64,000 nucleotides of DNA from Nannocystis bainbridge (GTDB lineage Bacteria > Myxococcota_A > Polyangia > Nannocystales > Nannocystaceae), in NCBI RefSeq assembly GCF_028368995.1, contig NZ_JAQNDL010000003.1, forward strand, positions 744,001-808,000, read 5' to 3'. Below, piece after piece: positions 9,186 to 19,341 of this stretch (position 1 is its first letter; each line of letters opens with the position of its first letter). Both the position numbers and the translations under genes were made by a program. Below the pieces are notes generated by a model that saw only the letters and a program-made list of their open reading frames with translations, ran no database searches and was not told the origin of the DNA.

Positions 9186-12100
9186 ATGCATGCGCTGACC
9201 GCGATCGTCGGATGGTCGCTGCGCAACCGGGCGCTGGTGCTGGCGGCAACGCTGCTGTTCGTCGCCGCCGGCGCACGAGCGGCGTTGCAGCTGCCGATCG
9301 ACGCGGTGCCTGATGCCACCAACATCCAGGTGCAGGTGATCACCACCGCGCCGGCGTTGTCGCCGGTCGAGGTCGAGCAGTATATCAGCGTTCCAGTCGA
9401 GCGGGCGATGTCCGGCTTGCCGCGGGTGACGCAGATCCGCTCGCTCTCGAAGTACGGGCTCAGCGTGGTGACGGTGGTGTTCGACGACGAGATCGACATC
9501 TACTTCGCGCGCCAGCTGGTCAACGAGCGCATGCGTGAGGCGAGCGACGCGGTGCCCGCGGCCTACGGACGGCCGGAGATGGGGCCCATCTCGACCGGGC
9601 TGGGCGAGATTTACCAGTTCACGCTGCGCAGCGAGACGCATTCGTTGATGGAGCTGGAGGAGCTGCTGCACTGGTACATCGGGCCCCAGCTGCGGACGGT
9701 GCCGGGCGTGGTCGAGCTCAACAGCTTCGGCGGCGAGAACCGAGAGTACCAGGTGGTGCTGCACCCGGAGCGGCTACAGGCGATGCGCCTGTCGATCGAT
9801 CAGGTCGCCGAGGCGCTCGGGCGCTCCAACGCGAACGCCGGCGGCGGGTACGTCGAGCGCAATGGCGAGCAGGTGGTGATCGGCTCGAACGGCCTGGTCC
9901 GCCGCCGCGAAGACCTCGAGCGCGTGGTTCTCGGTTCGACACCACAAGGGACGCCCATCACGGTGAGCGAGGTCGGCGAGGTCCGCTTCGGGCCCAAGCT
10001 TCGGCGCGGTGCGGCCACCCAGGACGGCGAGGGCGAGGTCGTGGTCGCTGTGACGCTGATGCTGATGGGCGAGAACTCGCGCACCGTCACGCGGGGCATC
10101 AAAGAGAAGCTGGCCGCGTTGGCGCCGTCCCTGCCCGAGGGCATGCGCATCGAGCCGTTCTACGACCGCACTCGGCTGGTAGAACGCACGATCCACACCG
10201 TCGCCACCAATCTCGCCGAAGGCGCCGCGCTGGTGCTGCTCCTGTTGTTCCTCGTGCTTGGCGATCTACGGGCGGGCCTGGTGGTGGCGACGACGATCCC
10301 GCTGGCGATGTTGTTCGCCGTCATCGTGATGAACTCGGCGGGGCTGTCGGGCAACTTGATGAGTCTCGGCGCGATCGACTTCGGCCTCATCGTCGACGGC
10401 GCAGTGATCGTGGTCGAGAACGCGGCCCGCAGGCTCGGCGAGGCGAGCCGCCGCGCCGGGGCGCACCTGTCCGAGGAGCAGAGGATCGCGGTGATCCAGG
10501 AGTCGACGGTCGAGGTACGCGGAGCCGCGGTGTTCGGCGAGATGATCATCGCCATCGTCTACCTGCCGATCCTCGCCCTCACCGGCATGGAGGGGAAGCT
10601 GTTCCACCCGATGGCGTACACGGTGCTGCTGGCGCTGGCAGGCGCGTTTATCTTCTCGCTGACGCTGGTGCCGGTTCTGACGAGCTACCTCGTGAGACCG
10701 CCGCCCGACGCGCGCGAGACGCTCCTGCTCCGCGCGGTTCACCGGGTGTACACGCCGATGCTGCACGCGGTGTTGCGGCGGCGCCGGCTGACCATCACCG
10801 TGGGGGTGCTGGTGTTGGTAGCCGGGGCGGCGCTGTTTGGCCGCCTGGGCGCGCAGTTCGTGCCGCAGCTCGACGAGGGCGACCTGCTGCTCGAGGCGCG
10901 GCGACTGCCTGGGACGGCGCTGTCGACGTCGGTGACGACGAATGGCCGGATCGAGCGCGCGCTGCGGGAGATCCCGGAGATCGTCCACGTGGTCTCTCGG
11001 ACAGGCTCGCCGCAGATCGCCACCGATCCGATGGGAGTCGAGTCGTCCGACGTGTACGTGCAGCTCAAGGAGCGCGACGCCTGGCGGCCGGGACTGACGA
11101 AGGACGATATTGCCGCCCAGATGTCGGCGCTGGTCGAGATGGCGGTGCCGGAGGTCTCGGGGGCGATCACGCAGCCGATCCAGATGCGCACCAATGAATT
11201 GGTGGCAGGCATCCGGTCGGATGCAGGGGTCGTGATCTATGGGCCCGACCTCGCCGCGCTGCGAACGCTGGGCGAGTCGGTGCTGGATAGAGTGAAGGGG
11301 GTGACAGGGGTCGTAGACGCCCGAGTCGAGCAACTGCAGGGGTTGCAGTACCTGCGCATCGACCCCGACCGCAACAGGCTCGCTCGCTACGGGCTGACAA
11401 TCGCCGACATCAGCCTCGCCACGGAGGCGATCGCGGTCGGGCACAAGGTCGGCGAGGTGCTGGAGGGCGAGCGCAGGTTCGACATCATGGTGAAGTTCGA
11501 GTGTCCCATCACCGGCGACCTCGATACTCTGTCGGCGCTCCCGTTGCGCGGGAACCAGGGACAGCTCGTGCCGCTCGGAGACGTGGCGAGCCTGCAGCAC
11601 CTGACGGGGCCGGTGCTGGTCAATCGCGACCAACAGTCGCGACGGGTGATCGTCGAGTTCAACGTCCGCGGGCGCGACCTGGTGTCGACGGTGGAAGCGG
11701 TACAGGCGGCGCTCGCAGGCGGACTCACGCTGCCGGTCGGCTACCGCCTCGGGTACGGCGGGTCGTTCGAACAGTATATCGCCGCCCGCAATCGCCTGGC
11801 GATGGTGGTACCGCTGGCATTGGCGCTGATCCTGTTCATGTTATGGACCGCGCTGAGGTCGATCCGCTCGGCCGCGATTATCTTCCTCGGGGTGCCGTTC
11901 GCGGTGGTCGGCGGGGTGATCGCCCTGTGGTTGCGCGATCTGCCGTTCTCGATCTCCGCCGGGGTCGGCTTCATCGCCCTGTTCGGCGTCGCCGTCCTCA
12001 ACGGCCTCGTGCTGGTGACCTTCGCCCAGCGTCTGCAGGCTGACGGCGCCAACCGGGTCGCGGCGATCGCCCAGGCCGCGGAACTGCGGCTGCGCCCGGT

Positions 12101-12308
12101 TCTGACGACGGCGCTGGTGGCGGCGCTGGGATTCGTGCCGATGGCACTTTCGACCGCGCCGGGCAGCGAGGTCCAGCGGCCGCTGGCGACGGTCGTGATC
12201 GGCGGCCTGGTGTCGGCGATGCTGCTGACGCTGCTGGTCTTGCCGGCGGTGTACGCCCGCTTCGGGCCGAGCGCCAGCGCCGGCATCAACGCGCGCGCGC
12301 CTTCGTGA
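9186..12308 (+). CDS. czcA: Heavy-metal RND efflux pump, CzcA type
   Basis: 1040 residues, the normal length for HME-RND pumps. It has an N-terminal transmembrane helix, two large periplasmic loops and two groups of membrane helices. In TM4 the motif GAIDFGLIVDGAVIVVEN (around residues 395-412) carries the Asp and Glu positions of the CzcA/CnrA subfamily (DFGxIVDGAVVxVEN) rather than the CusA version, favouring divalent cations such as Zn, Co, Ni or Cd over Cu(I)/Ag. The proton antiporter imports H+ while exporting metal across both membranes. It follows the adaptor by 2 bases. The exact metal is an inference from the motif. No sensor or metalloregulator gene is adjacent. Confidence 0.93.
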   Translation: MHALTAIVGWSLRNRALVLAATLLFVAAGARAALQLPIDAVPDATNIQVQVITTAPALSPVEVEQYISVPVERAMSGLPRVTQIRSLSKYGLSVVTVVFDDEIDIYFARQLVNERMREASDAVPAAYGRPEMGPISTGLGEIYQFTLRSETHSLMELEELLHWYIGPQLRTVPGVVELNSFGGENREYQVVLHPERLQAMRLSIDQVAEALGRSNANAGGGYVERNGEQVVIGSNGLVRRREDLERVVLGSTPQGTPITVSEVGEVRFGPKLRRGAATQDGEGEVVVAVTLMLMGENSRTVTRGIKEKLAALAPSLPEGMRIEPFYDRTRLVERTIHTVATNLAEGAALVLLLLFLVLGDLRAGLVVATTIPLAMLFAVIVMNSAGLSGNLMSLGAIDFGLIVDGAVIVVENAARRLGEASRRAGAHLSEEQRIAVIQESTVEVRGAAVFGEMIIAIVYLPILALTGMEGKLFHPMAYTVLLALAGAFIFSLTLVPVLTSYLVRPPPDARETLLLRAVHRVYTPMLHAVLRRRRLTITVGVLVLVAGAALFGRLGAQFVPQLDEGDLLLEARRLPGTALSTSVTTNGRIERALREIPEIVHVVSRTGSPQIATDPMGVESSDVYVQLKERDAWRPGLTKDDIAAQMSALVEMAVPEVSGAITQPIQMRTNELVAGIRSDAGVVIYGPDLAALRTLGESVLDRVKGVTGVVDARVEQLQGLQYLRIDPDRNRLARYGLTIADISLATEAIAVGHKVGEVLEGERRFDIMVKFECPITGDLDTLSALPLRGNQGQLVPLGDVASLQHLTGPVLVNRDQQSRRVIVEFNVRGRDLVSTVEAVQAALAGGLTLPVGYRLGYGGSFEQYIAARNRLAMVVPLALALILFMLWTALRSIRSAAIIFLGVPFAVVGGVIALWLRDLPFSISAGVGFIALFGVAVLNGLVLVTFAQRLQADGANRVAAIAQAAELRLRPVLTTALVAALGFVPMALSTAPGSEVQRPLATVVIGGLVSAMLLTLLVLPAVYARFGPSASAGINARAPS

Positions 12309-12532
12309 ATGTCGTACGAGCGAGCTCCAGCGTCGCCGTCTCAGCCGGCCGGCAGGAGGCTCCGCCTCACGCGCTCCCAGCCGAAGCCCGAGATGACTGA
12401 AAACAACCCCGGACAGACTGCGCACAGCTCGCCGCTGCCACGGGGGAGGAGGGCGTGTCATCGGCCATGCAGGGCCAGGCAGACGGCTCTGGCGCTCGCG
12501 CGCCAGCCTCCGACAGGCGACCGAGCGTCCGC

Positions 12533-13003
12533 TCAGTTCAGGTGATAGCGGGTTCCCCTGGCTTTTCCGGACCAGGTGAGCTCCCCGGCCTCGATGAGGC
12601 GGTTGAGACCTGCGCGGACCTGCATGTTGGAACCACCGATGCGCTCTTGAACTTGTGAGGCACTCACGGGGCCTCCGATCGCCGTCACGACCTCGAGAAG
12701 CCGCTTGTCGAATGCTTCGCGGCCGGCATGCGTTCGCGTATTGACGTCCGCCCCATCGACCGCTTTCGTCGGGCCAGACTTGGCCGAGGCAGCCTTGCCC
12801 CCCGGAGCATCTCGGACGGGGGCGTGTGCGCCATGATGCCCTTGCAAGTCAGAGAGGGTGATCGAGCGCAGCAGTGAGCCGAGCTCTCCGCGCGCCAACT
12901 GCTGCAGCTCCACGAGGGTTAGCTGGGGGTGCTGAAGCAGGAGCTCGATCAGGAGCTCACGCTTGCGGTCTTCCATTGCGGCCACGAGATCGAACTTGGA
13001 CAC
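12533..13003 (-). CDS. Winged-helix DNA-binding protein
   Basis: 156 residues. The N-terminal about 45 residues are a helix-rich segment (MEDRKRELLIELLLQHPQLTL) like a small dimerisation domain. A Gly/Ala/Lys linker follows, then a C-terminal winged-helix of about 65 residues (FDKRLLEVVTAIGGPVSASQVQERIGGSNMQVRAGLNRLIEAGEL, ending GTRYHLN). A start at Met10 is possible. It is divergent from the MgtA-like ATPase 428 bases away and might regulate it or the efflux genes; there is no direct evidence. The family resembles nucleoid-type or MarR-like repressors, without a specific assignment. Confidence 0.75.
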   Translation of the reverse strand: MSKFDLVAAMEDRKRELLIELLLQHPQLTLVELQQLARGELGSLLRSITLSDLQGHHGAHAPVRDAPGGKAASAKSGPTKAVDGADVNTRTHAGREAFDKRLLEVVTAIGGPVSASQVQERIGGSNMQVRAGLNRLIEAGELTWSGKARGTRYHLN

Positions 13004-13430
13004 GGCCGCGACAGTAGCACGCTTGCGTAGGTGTCTGTACGCTCGTTCCGTCGTCGCTCCCGACCGAGCCCCGCCGAGCGCGAGTCGCGGCCGCGGGTAT
13101 CGAACGGGCCGAGTGTGTCGTGCTCCCTGTCACTGGCCTCAGTCGCACCCCGGCGCTGTCGCTATACGAGCAGCGACTCGCACCGCGCGGTCGTCGAAAG
13201 CGCAAGACCGTCCCGACACGACCGACGAGCGAACGGCTGCAAGAGCCGGCCGGGAGGTCGTGGCGCTCGCGCAAAGGTGGTCCAATTCTACGGCCCTCTC
13301 CATGCCGAGCCGTACCGACGAAGCGCCGACGCACGCCGTCTCGACCGGCGCGGGCGACCGCCACGCGCGCCCCTTGCAGGCGCGACGGGCGCGACGGGCC
13401 GAGGCACGCGTGGGGGTCGAGGCCGACCCC
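13004..13430. other. Intergenic region, 427 bp, between divergent genes
   Basis: Upstream of both the winged-helix gene and the MgtA-like ATPase. The frame in register with the ATPase stays open through this region, but its translation is Arg/Ala-rich and unlike the start of the ATPase family, so I treat it as non-coding. A Mg2+-responsive leader is conceivable but no structure was identified. Confidence 0.35.
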
Positions 13431-15983
13431 ATGCGGGCCATGACTGCGGCGCTGTCCGAAGCCTTTGCGCAGCTCCGCAGCTCCGAGCGCGGTCTGACCG
13501 ACCGCGAGGTGCGAGACCGCCTCGCGGCGCTCGGGCTCAACGAGGTCGTGCCTCCCCAGCGCGCCAACCTGGTGCGCGACGTCCTGGCCCGCTTCACCAA
13601 CCCGTTGATCGCCATCCTCGCGTTCGCCAGCCTCGTCTCGCTGTCGCTCGGGGACCTCGTCAACGCGAGCATCATCCTCGTGATGATCGCCCTGAGCATC
13701 GCGCTCGAGACGTTTCAGACCCGCCGTTCGCAGGCCGCGGCCGAGCGGTTGCGGGGTCGCGTCGCGCCCGAGGCCACCGCCCTGCGAGACGGGCACTTCA
13801 TCAGGGTCCCGCAGCGCGAGCTGGTGCCGGGCGACGTCGTGCGCCTGGCCGCCGGCGCCCTCGTCCCGGCCGATTGTCGCCTCGTCACCGCCAGGGACTT
13901 GCACGTGCAACAGGCCGCCCTGACCGGCGAGCCCCTGCCCGCCGAAAAGGAGGCCACCGCGGACCCGGCCGGCGATGTCCGCGATCCGGCCGGGATGGCC
14001 CACGCCGTCTTCCTCGGCACCTCGGTCGTCAGCGGTGTCGCCACGGCGCTGGTGGTCGCCACCGGCGCGCGCACTCAATTCGGCGACATCGCCCGCGCGC
14101 TCGCCCGCCGGGGCCCGCGAACCGAGTTCGAGGTCGGCATGTTCGACTTCGGCGCCTTCATCCTGAAGACGGTCGTCTTCCTGGTGCTGTTCGTGTTCGT
14201 GATCGCGGCGGCGGGCCACCGCCCCGTGCTCGAGGCGCTGCTGTTCGCGCTCGCGCTCGCCGTCGGGCTCACGCCTGAGTTCCTGCCGATGATCACGACA
14301 GTCACGCTCGGAGAGGGCGCGCTGCGAATGGCGAAGCAGCGGGTCATCGTCAAGAACCTGGCGGCGATCCAGAACCTCGGCAGCATCGACGTGCTGTGCT
14401 GCGACAAGACCGGCACCCTCACGGAGGGGCGGATGACCCTCGAGCGCCACGTCGATCCGTTCGGGGCCGCGGACGAGCGCCCGCTCCGGCTCGCCAGCAT
14501 CAACAGCTTCTTCGAGAGCGGCATCGACTACGGCTTCGACGACGCGGTGCTCGACCGCGCTGGCATCGATCCGCTCGACGCCGCCGTGCTGCGCCACGAG
14601 CACCCCGATCTGCGGGGATGGCGAAAGCTCGACGAGCTCCCCTTCGACTTCGAACGCCGCCGCATCAGCATCCTCGCCGAGAAGGACGGCGCGAGCCTCC
14701 TCGTCACCAAAGGCGCGCCGGAGGGCTTGCTGGCGCAGGCGACCTCCTGCGAGACGGGCGGCGCTCGGCGGCCCCTCGACGCCGAGCTGCGCGCGCGCTG
14801 CGAGGCGACGTTCCGGGAGCTCTCCACCCACGGTTACCGCGTGCTCGCCGTGGCCTACAAAGAGATCAGCGCCGTCGCGCCGCTGCGCGCGGGCGACGAG
14901 GCCGGCCTCACCCTCGCCGGCTTCCTCGCCTTTGTCGACGCGCCGCTCCTCGGCGCGGCTCGAGTGCTCGCGGCGCTCGCCGCCGAGGGTGTGCGGGTCA
15001 AGATCGTCAGCGGCGACAACGAGCTCGTCGTGCGTCACATCGCCGATCGCGTCGGCATCGATCCGGGCCAGCTCCTCCTCGGCGCCGAGGTCGACCGCCT
15101 CGGCGACGCCGCGCTCGGCAAGGTCGCCGAGGAGACCCGCCTCTTCGCCCGGGTCTCGCCCGCGCACAAGAGCCGCATCATCCGCGCGCTCCGGGCCCGC
15201 GGCCACGTCGTCGGCTACCTCGGCGACGGCATCAATGACGCCCCCTCCCTCCACGGCGCCGATGTCGGGATCTCCGTCGCCGGCGCCGTGGACGTGGCCC
15301 GCGACGCCGCCGAAGTCATCCTGCTCGAGCGCGACCTCGGGGTCCTCCTCGCCGGCATCCTTGAGGGTCGGCGCGCCTTCGGCAACGTCATGAAGTACGT
15401 CCTGATGGGGACGAGCTCCAACTTCGGCAACATGGTCAGCATGGCCGGGGCCTTCGTCATCCTGCCGTTCTTGCCGATGCTCCCGACCCAGATCTTGCTC
15501 AACAACTTCCTTTACGACCTGGCGCAGATCACGATCCCGACCGACAACGTCGACCCTGGCTTCCTCAAGAAGCCGCGGCGGTGGGACATCGGCCTGATCC
15601 GTCGCTTCATGGTCGTCCTCGGCCCGGTCAGTTCGCTCTACGACATCCTCACGTTCTACGCGCTCCTCCACCTGTTCCATGCGTCGCCCGCGCTGTTCCA
15701 CACCGGGTGGTTCGTCGAGTCCCTGGTCACGCAGACGCTGGTGTTGTTCGTCATTCGTACCGCCGCGCGCCCGTGGGACAGCCGGCCGAGCCGGCCGCTC
15801 GTGCTCACCGCGCTGGCCGTCGTAATCACCGCGCTCGTGCTGCCCTGGACGCCGCTCGCCACCCCGCTCGGGTTCGTCGCGCTACCGCCGGGGTTCTTCC
15901 TGTTCCTCGTCGTCGTCGCCGTCACCTATCTGGCGTTCGTCGAGGGCGTCAAGCGCCGGCTGTTCGCTCGGTTCCTCGAGTAG
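13431..15983 (+). CDS. mgtA: Magnesium-transporting P3B-type ATPase (MgtA-like)
   Basis: 850 residues from the ATG at 13431, preceded by GAGG about 8 bases upstream; Met at 13440 is an alternative. The N-terminal cation ATPase segment (GLTDREVRDRLAALGLNEV) is followed by membrane helices, the actuator LTGEPLP (about 164), the TM4 sequence GLTPEFLPMI, then VIVKNLAAIQNLGSIDVLC and the phosphorylation site DKTGTLT (Asp325). The hinge GDGINDAPSL lies near 597. The combination PE(F/M)LPMI and AIQN.G..DVLC is specific to MgtA/MgtB rather than Ca2+ pumps. It imports Mg2+ at the cost of ATP. Family members average about 900 residues, so the N-terminus is slightly short. Confidence 0.9.
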   Translation: MRAMTAALSEAFAQLRSSERGLTDREVRDRLAALGLNEVVPPQRANLVRDVLARFTNPLIAILAFASLVSLSLGDLVNASIILVMIALSIALETFQTRRSQAAAERLRGRVAPEATALRDGHFIRVPQRELVPGDVVRLAAGALVPADCRLVTARDLHVQQAALTGEPLPAEKEATADPAGDVRDPAGMAHAVFLGTSVVSGVATALVVATGARTQFGDIARALARRGPRTEFEVGMFDFGAFILKTVVFLVLFVFVIAAAGHRPVLEALLFALALAVGLTPEFLPMITTVTLGEGALRMAKQRVIVKNLAAIQNLGSIDVLCCDKTGTLTEGRMTLERHVDPFGAADERPLRLASINSFFESGIDYGFDDAVLDRAGIDPLDAAVLRHEHPDLRGWRKLDELPFDFERRRISILAEKDGASLLVTKGAPEGLLAQATSCETGGARRPLDAELRARCEATFRELSTHGYRVLAVAYKEISAVAPLRAGDEAGLTLAGFLAFVDAPLLGAARVLAALAAEGVRVKIVSGDNELVVRHIADRVGIDPGQLLLGAEVDRLGDAALGKVAEETRLFARVSPAHKSRIIRALRARGHVVGYLGDGINDAPSLHGADVGISVAGAVDVARDAAEVILLERDLGVLLAGILEGRRAFGNVMKYVLMGTSSNFGNMVSMAGAFVILPFLPMLPTQILLNNFLYDLAQITIPTDNVDPGFLKKPRRWDIGLIRRFMVVLGPVSSLYDILTFYALLHLFHASPALFHTGWFVESLVTQTLVLFVIRTAARPWDSRPSRPLVLTALAVVITALVLPWTPLATPLGFVALPPGFFLFLVVVAVTYLAFVEGVKRRLFARFLE

Positions 15984-16151
15984 CGGCAGCACACGGCGCA
16001 TTGTGTCGTGGCCGGCAGCCGAGCGCACGGCATGCGGACGCCGCGCAGCTCGATACGGACGGCGGGGAGGATTCCCACGCGGCGCCGCCGCTCCCGAGAC
16101 AATGGCTTCTCGCGCTCGGGCGCGGCATAGCTGTCGCGTCGGGCGCAGTTG

Positions 16152-18809
16152 ATGCTCCAAACGAACTTCGATCTCACCACAGGCCTCGGCTCGGCGGAGG
16201 CGGCGCTTCGATTGGCGCGCGACGGAGCGAATGAGCTGTCGAGCCACGCTCAGCGGACGTTGCTGAGCGACGCGCTGGCGCTCGTGCGCGAACCGATGTC
16301 GCTGCTGCTCGTCGCGTGCGGGGCGATCTATCTCGTCCTCGGCGACGTCCACGAATCCATCATGTTGCTGGCGTTCGTGCTCTTCATCATGGGCATCACG
16401 CTCGTGCAAGAGCGGAAGACGGAGCGCGCGCTCGCGGCCCTGCGCGACATGACGAGCCCGCGCGCGCTCGTGATCCGCGACGGACGGCGCGTCCGGATCC
16501 CCGGAAGAGAGGTCGTGTCGGGCGACCTCCTCGTGCTCTCCGAGGGCGATCGAGTGCCGGCCGACGTGGCCGTGCTCGATAGCAGTCATCTCACCGTCGA
16601 CGAGTCGCTGCTGACGGGCGAGTCCGTCGCGGTGCGCAAGACGGCGTGGGACGGCGCGGCAGCGGTCTCTCGGCCAGGTGGCGAGGATCTGTCGTTCGCG
16701 TTCGCGGGCACGCTCGTGGTCGAAGGGACAGCCGTCGCCCGGGTCCACACCATCGGCGCGGCCACCGAGATCGGGCGCATCGGCGCGGCGCTCGAGCGGT
16801 CCGTGCCCGAGCAGACGACGCTCCAGCGAGAGACTCGGCGATTGGTCCGCCGCCTGGCATGGGTCGGAGGGGCGCTCTCGTTGCTCGTGGTGGTCGTCCA
16901 CGGCGTCGCGCGTTCGAGCTGGCTCGAGGGCCTGCTGGCCGGGATCACCCTCGCCATGGCGATCCTCCCGAACGAGTTCCCGGTCGTGGTCACCATCTTC
17001 CTCGCCCTCGGCGCGCAGCGCCTGGCCAAGCGCCGCGTCCTCACGCGCCGGATCCCCGCCATCGAAGCCATCGGCTCGGCGACGGTGCTGTGCGTCGACA
17101 AGACCGGGACGCTGACCGAAAATCGCATGGCCGTGCAGACGATCGCGGCCGACGGCGAATCTTTCGACGCTCGTCGCCTCGAACACGAGCCGCTGCCGGA
17201 GGCCTTTCACGAGGCGGTCGAGTACAGCATCCTGGCCAGTCGCCAAGACCCGTTCGACCCGATGGAGCGCGCGTTCAAGGAGCTCGGCGAGCAACGCTTG
17301 GCGGGCACGGAGCACCTTCACCCCGACTGGACCCTGGTGCGCGAGTATCCGCTGTCGCGCGAGCTGCTCGCCGTGACGCAGGTGTGGCGCGCGCCGGGCG
17401 AGGCCGCGCTCGTCGTCGCCACCAAGGGCGCCCCCGAAGCCGTCGCCGACCTGTGTCACCTCGACGAGCAGGCCCGGACGCGGCTGCGCGGGCAGGTCGA
17501 GCGCCTCGGCGCGGACGGCCTGCGCGTGCTGGCCGTCGCGCGTGGCCGCGTCCGCGACGCCCCACCGGCGATCGCACACGACATGGACTACGAGTTCGTC
17601 GGCCTCGTGGGCCTCGCCGATCCCGTGCGCAAGCACGTCCCGAGGACCGTCGCCGAATGTCATGCCGCAGGGATCCGCGTGGTCATGATCACCGGCGACT
17701 ATCCGGCCACGGCCGCGGCCATCGCCGGCCAGATCGGGCTCGACGCCGCCGGCGCGGTCGTCACCGGGACCGAAGTCGCGTCGATGACGGACGCCGAGCT
17801 GCAGGCATGCGTAGGCGACACCGCCGTGTTCGCGCGTGTCCTCCCCGAGCAAAAGTTGCGGATCGTCGAGGCATTGCGGACCGCCGGGGAGATCGTCGCC
17901 ATGACCGGGGACGGCGTGAACGATGCCCCGGCGCTGAAGGCCGCCGACATCGGTGTCGCCATGGGCGGGCGCGGCACCGACGTGGCGCGCGAGGCGGCCA
18001 CTCTCGTGCTGCTCGACGACGACTTCGCTTCGCTGGTGGACAGCGTCCGCTCGGGACGCCGTATCATCGACAACCTTCGCAAGGCGCTCGCGTACATCCT
18101 CGCGGTGCATGTGCCGATCGTCGGTCTCACCTTGATCCCCATTTTTTTGGGATGGCCGCTCGTGTTGCTGCCGATCCACATCGCGTTCCTGCACCTCGTG
18201 ATCGACCCGGCTTGCTCCGTCGTCTTCGAGGCCGAGCCGGAGGAGGCCGATGTGATGCTCCGTCCGCCGCGGGACCCGCGGGCGCCGCTCTTCGATCGCC
18301 GCTCCATCGCCCTGAGCCTGGTTCAGGGCGCGCTCGTGATGCTCGTCGTCGTCGCGGTCTACGGTCTCGCGTTGAGTCGTGGGCGCGGAGAAGCCGACGC
18401 CAGGGGGTTGACGTTCACAACCTTCATGGTGGCCAACCTGGGCCTCATCTTCACCAATCGCACGTGGTCTCGGGTACGGACCGCGATCAGGGGCCGAAAT
18501 GCTGCGCTCTGGTGGGTGACCGGCGGCGCGGTCGTCTTCCTCGCGCTCGTCCTCTACGTGCCGGGCCTGCGGGAGCTGTTCCGGTTCGCCCCCCTGCGAC
18601 CGCGCGACATTCTGTTCTGCATCGGCGCGGGCGTCCTGAGCGTGTCGTGGTTCGAAGCCTTCAAGGCCATCCGGCCGCGTGAGAGGCACGGGATCGCTGC
18701 GGTCGCACCCGTTGAACGACGGGCTCTCGCGAGCGAAACCTTGCTCCGCGGGGAGGCAGCCCCGACAGAACGACCCTCCGCTGGCGTGGTCCGAAAAGCC
18801 AGCCCATGA
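16152..18809 (+). CDS. Cation-translocating P-type ATPase (P2-like)
   Basis: 885 residues, ATG at 16152 (a TTG one codon earlier is less likely). It shows all P-type hallmarks: N-terminal cation ATPase segment, actuator LTGES (about 154), TM4 AILPNEFPVVVTIFLALG, phosphorylation site DKTGTLTEN (Asp316), MTGDGVNDAPALK (about 585) and six C-terminal helices. TM4 has PNEFP where Ca2+ pumps have PEGLP and related bacterial pumps PEEFP, so the transported ion is uncertain (Ca2+, Mn2+ or another divalent ion). It follows the MgtA-like gene by 168 bases and overlaps the next gene by 4 bases, suggesting a cation-homeostasis cluster. Confidence 0.88.
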   Translation: MLQTNFDLTTGLGSAEAALRLARDGANELSSHAQRTLLSDALALVREPMSLLLVACGAIYLVLGDVHESIMLLAFVLFIMGITLVQERKTERALAALRDMTSPRALVIRDGRRVRIPGREVVSGDLLVLSEGDRVPADVAVLDSSHLTVDESLLTGESVAVRKTAWDGAAAVSRPGGEDLSFAFAGTLVVEGTAVARVHTIGAATEIGRIGAALERSVPEQTTLQRETRRLVRRLAWVGGALSLLVVVVHGVARSSWLEGLLAGITLAMAILPNEFPVVVTIFLALGAQRLAKRRVLTRRIPAIEAIGSATVLCVDKTGTLTENRMAVQTIAADGESFDARRLEHEPLPEAFHEAVEYSILASRQDPFDPMERAFKELGEQRLAGTEHLHPDWTLVREYPLSRELLAVTQVWRAPGEAALVVATKGAPEAVADLCHLDEQARTRLRGQVERLGADGLRVLAVARGRVRDAPPAIAHDMDYEFVGLVGLADPVRKHVPRTVAECHAAGIRVVMITGDYPATAAAIAGQIGLDAAGAVVTGTEVASMTDAELQACVGDTAVFARVLPEQKLRIVEALRTAGEIVAMTGDGVNDAPALKAADIGVAMGGRGTDVAREAATLVLLDDDFASLVDSVRSGRRIIDNLRKALAYILAVHVPIVGLTLIPIFLGWPLVLLPIHIAFLHLVIDPACSVVFEAEPEEADVMLRPPRDPRAPLFDRRSIALSLVQGALVMLVVVAVYGLALSRGRGEADARGLTFTTFMVANLGLIFTNRTWSRVRTAIRGRNAALWWVTGGAVVFLALVLYVPGLRELFRFAPLRPRDILFCIGAGVLSVSWFEAFKAIRPRERHGIAAVAPVERRALASETLLRGEAAPTERPSAGVVRKASP

Positions 18810-19189
18810 AATCCCGCATGCTCCGAAACCCTCACTCTCTGGCGCTCCAGCTCTTCGGAATCGCTCACCAGATCGCCGGTGCGATCGCCGAGGGCAGCAT
18901 CGACGACCAAAGCTTCTTTCCGGGTCGGCTGACTCGCAGTCAACTGGCCGAGGGGCTAGCCAGCCATCTGCTCACGGTTCGCCCGATTCCAGGGGAGGCG
19001 ATCATCTACATGCAGGTCGAGAGCCGCCCGAACGCGGAAGCGTGGCGCGTCAAGCTGCCGTTCTGGACGGTGGAGGAAGGCGGTCGCAGCGACCTGTGCC
19101 TGTGTTTGCACATCCGTCGCCAAGGCGCGGAGCTGGTCGGTCAGATCGAGGACGTTCATCCCTCCACACAGTCGCTGGCGACCGCGTAA
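18806..19189 (+). CDS. Conserved hypothetical protein, possibly DUF7668
   Basis: 127 residues. The start ATG overlaps the ATPase stop (ATGA), so translation is coupled. The core has an N-terminal helix pair (RNPHSLALQLFGIAHQIAGAIAEG) and a strand-rich C-half with KLPFWTVEEGGRSDLCLCL and VGQIEDVH. The WTVEEG.SDL signature recalls DUF7668, small cytoplasmic proteins of unknown function; I recognise only this short motif. No signal peptide or membrane helix. It may act as an accessory to the P-type ATPase, by position only. Confidence 0.7.
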   Translation: MKSRMLRNPHSLALQLFGIAHQIAGAIAEGSIDDQSFFPGRLTRSQLAEGLASHLLTVRPIPGEAIIYMQVESRPNAEAWRVKLPFWTVEEGGRSDLCLCLHIRRQGAELVGQIEDVHPSTQSLATA

Positions 19190-19341
19190 CCGCGAGAGTG
19201 GAGCGAACCGCGACACCAACGCCTCGATCGCCGATCGGACCCGGACGGGCGGCCACGCCCCGCGCGCCCATGACGCCCGGCCCACCAGGCCCGATCACCT
19301 CGTGGAGCGCGCCGTTTGAGCTCTCGGCCCAGCACCGACGC

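Noticed and set aside
13302..13430. Longer N-terminus for the MgtA-like ATPase
   Set aside because: The extra residues are Arg/Ala-rich without similarity to the family, and the ATG at 13431 has a ribosome site and the right N-terminal motif.
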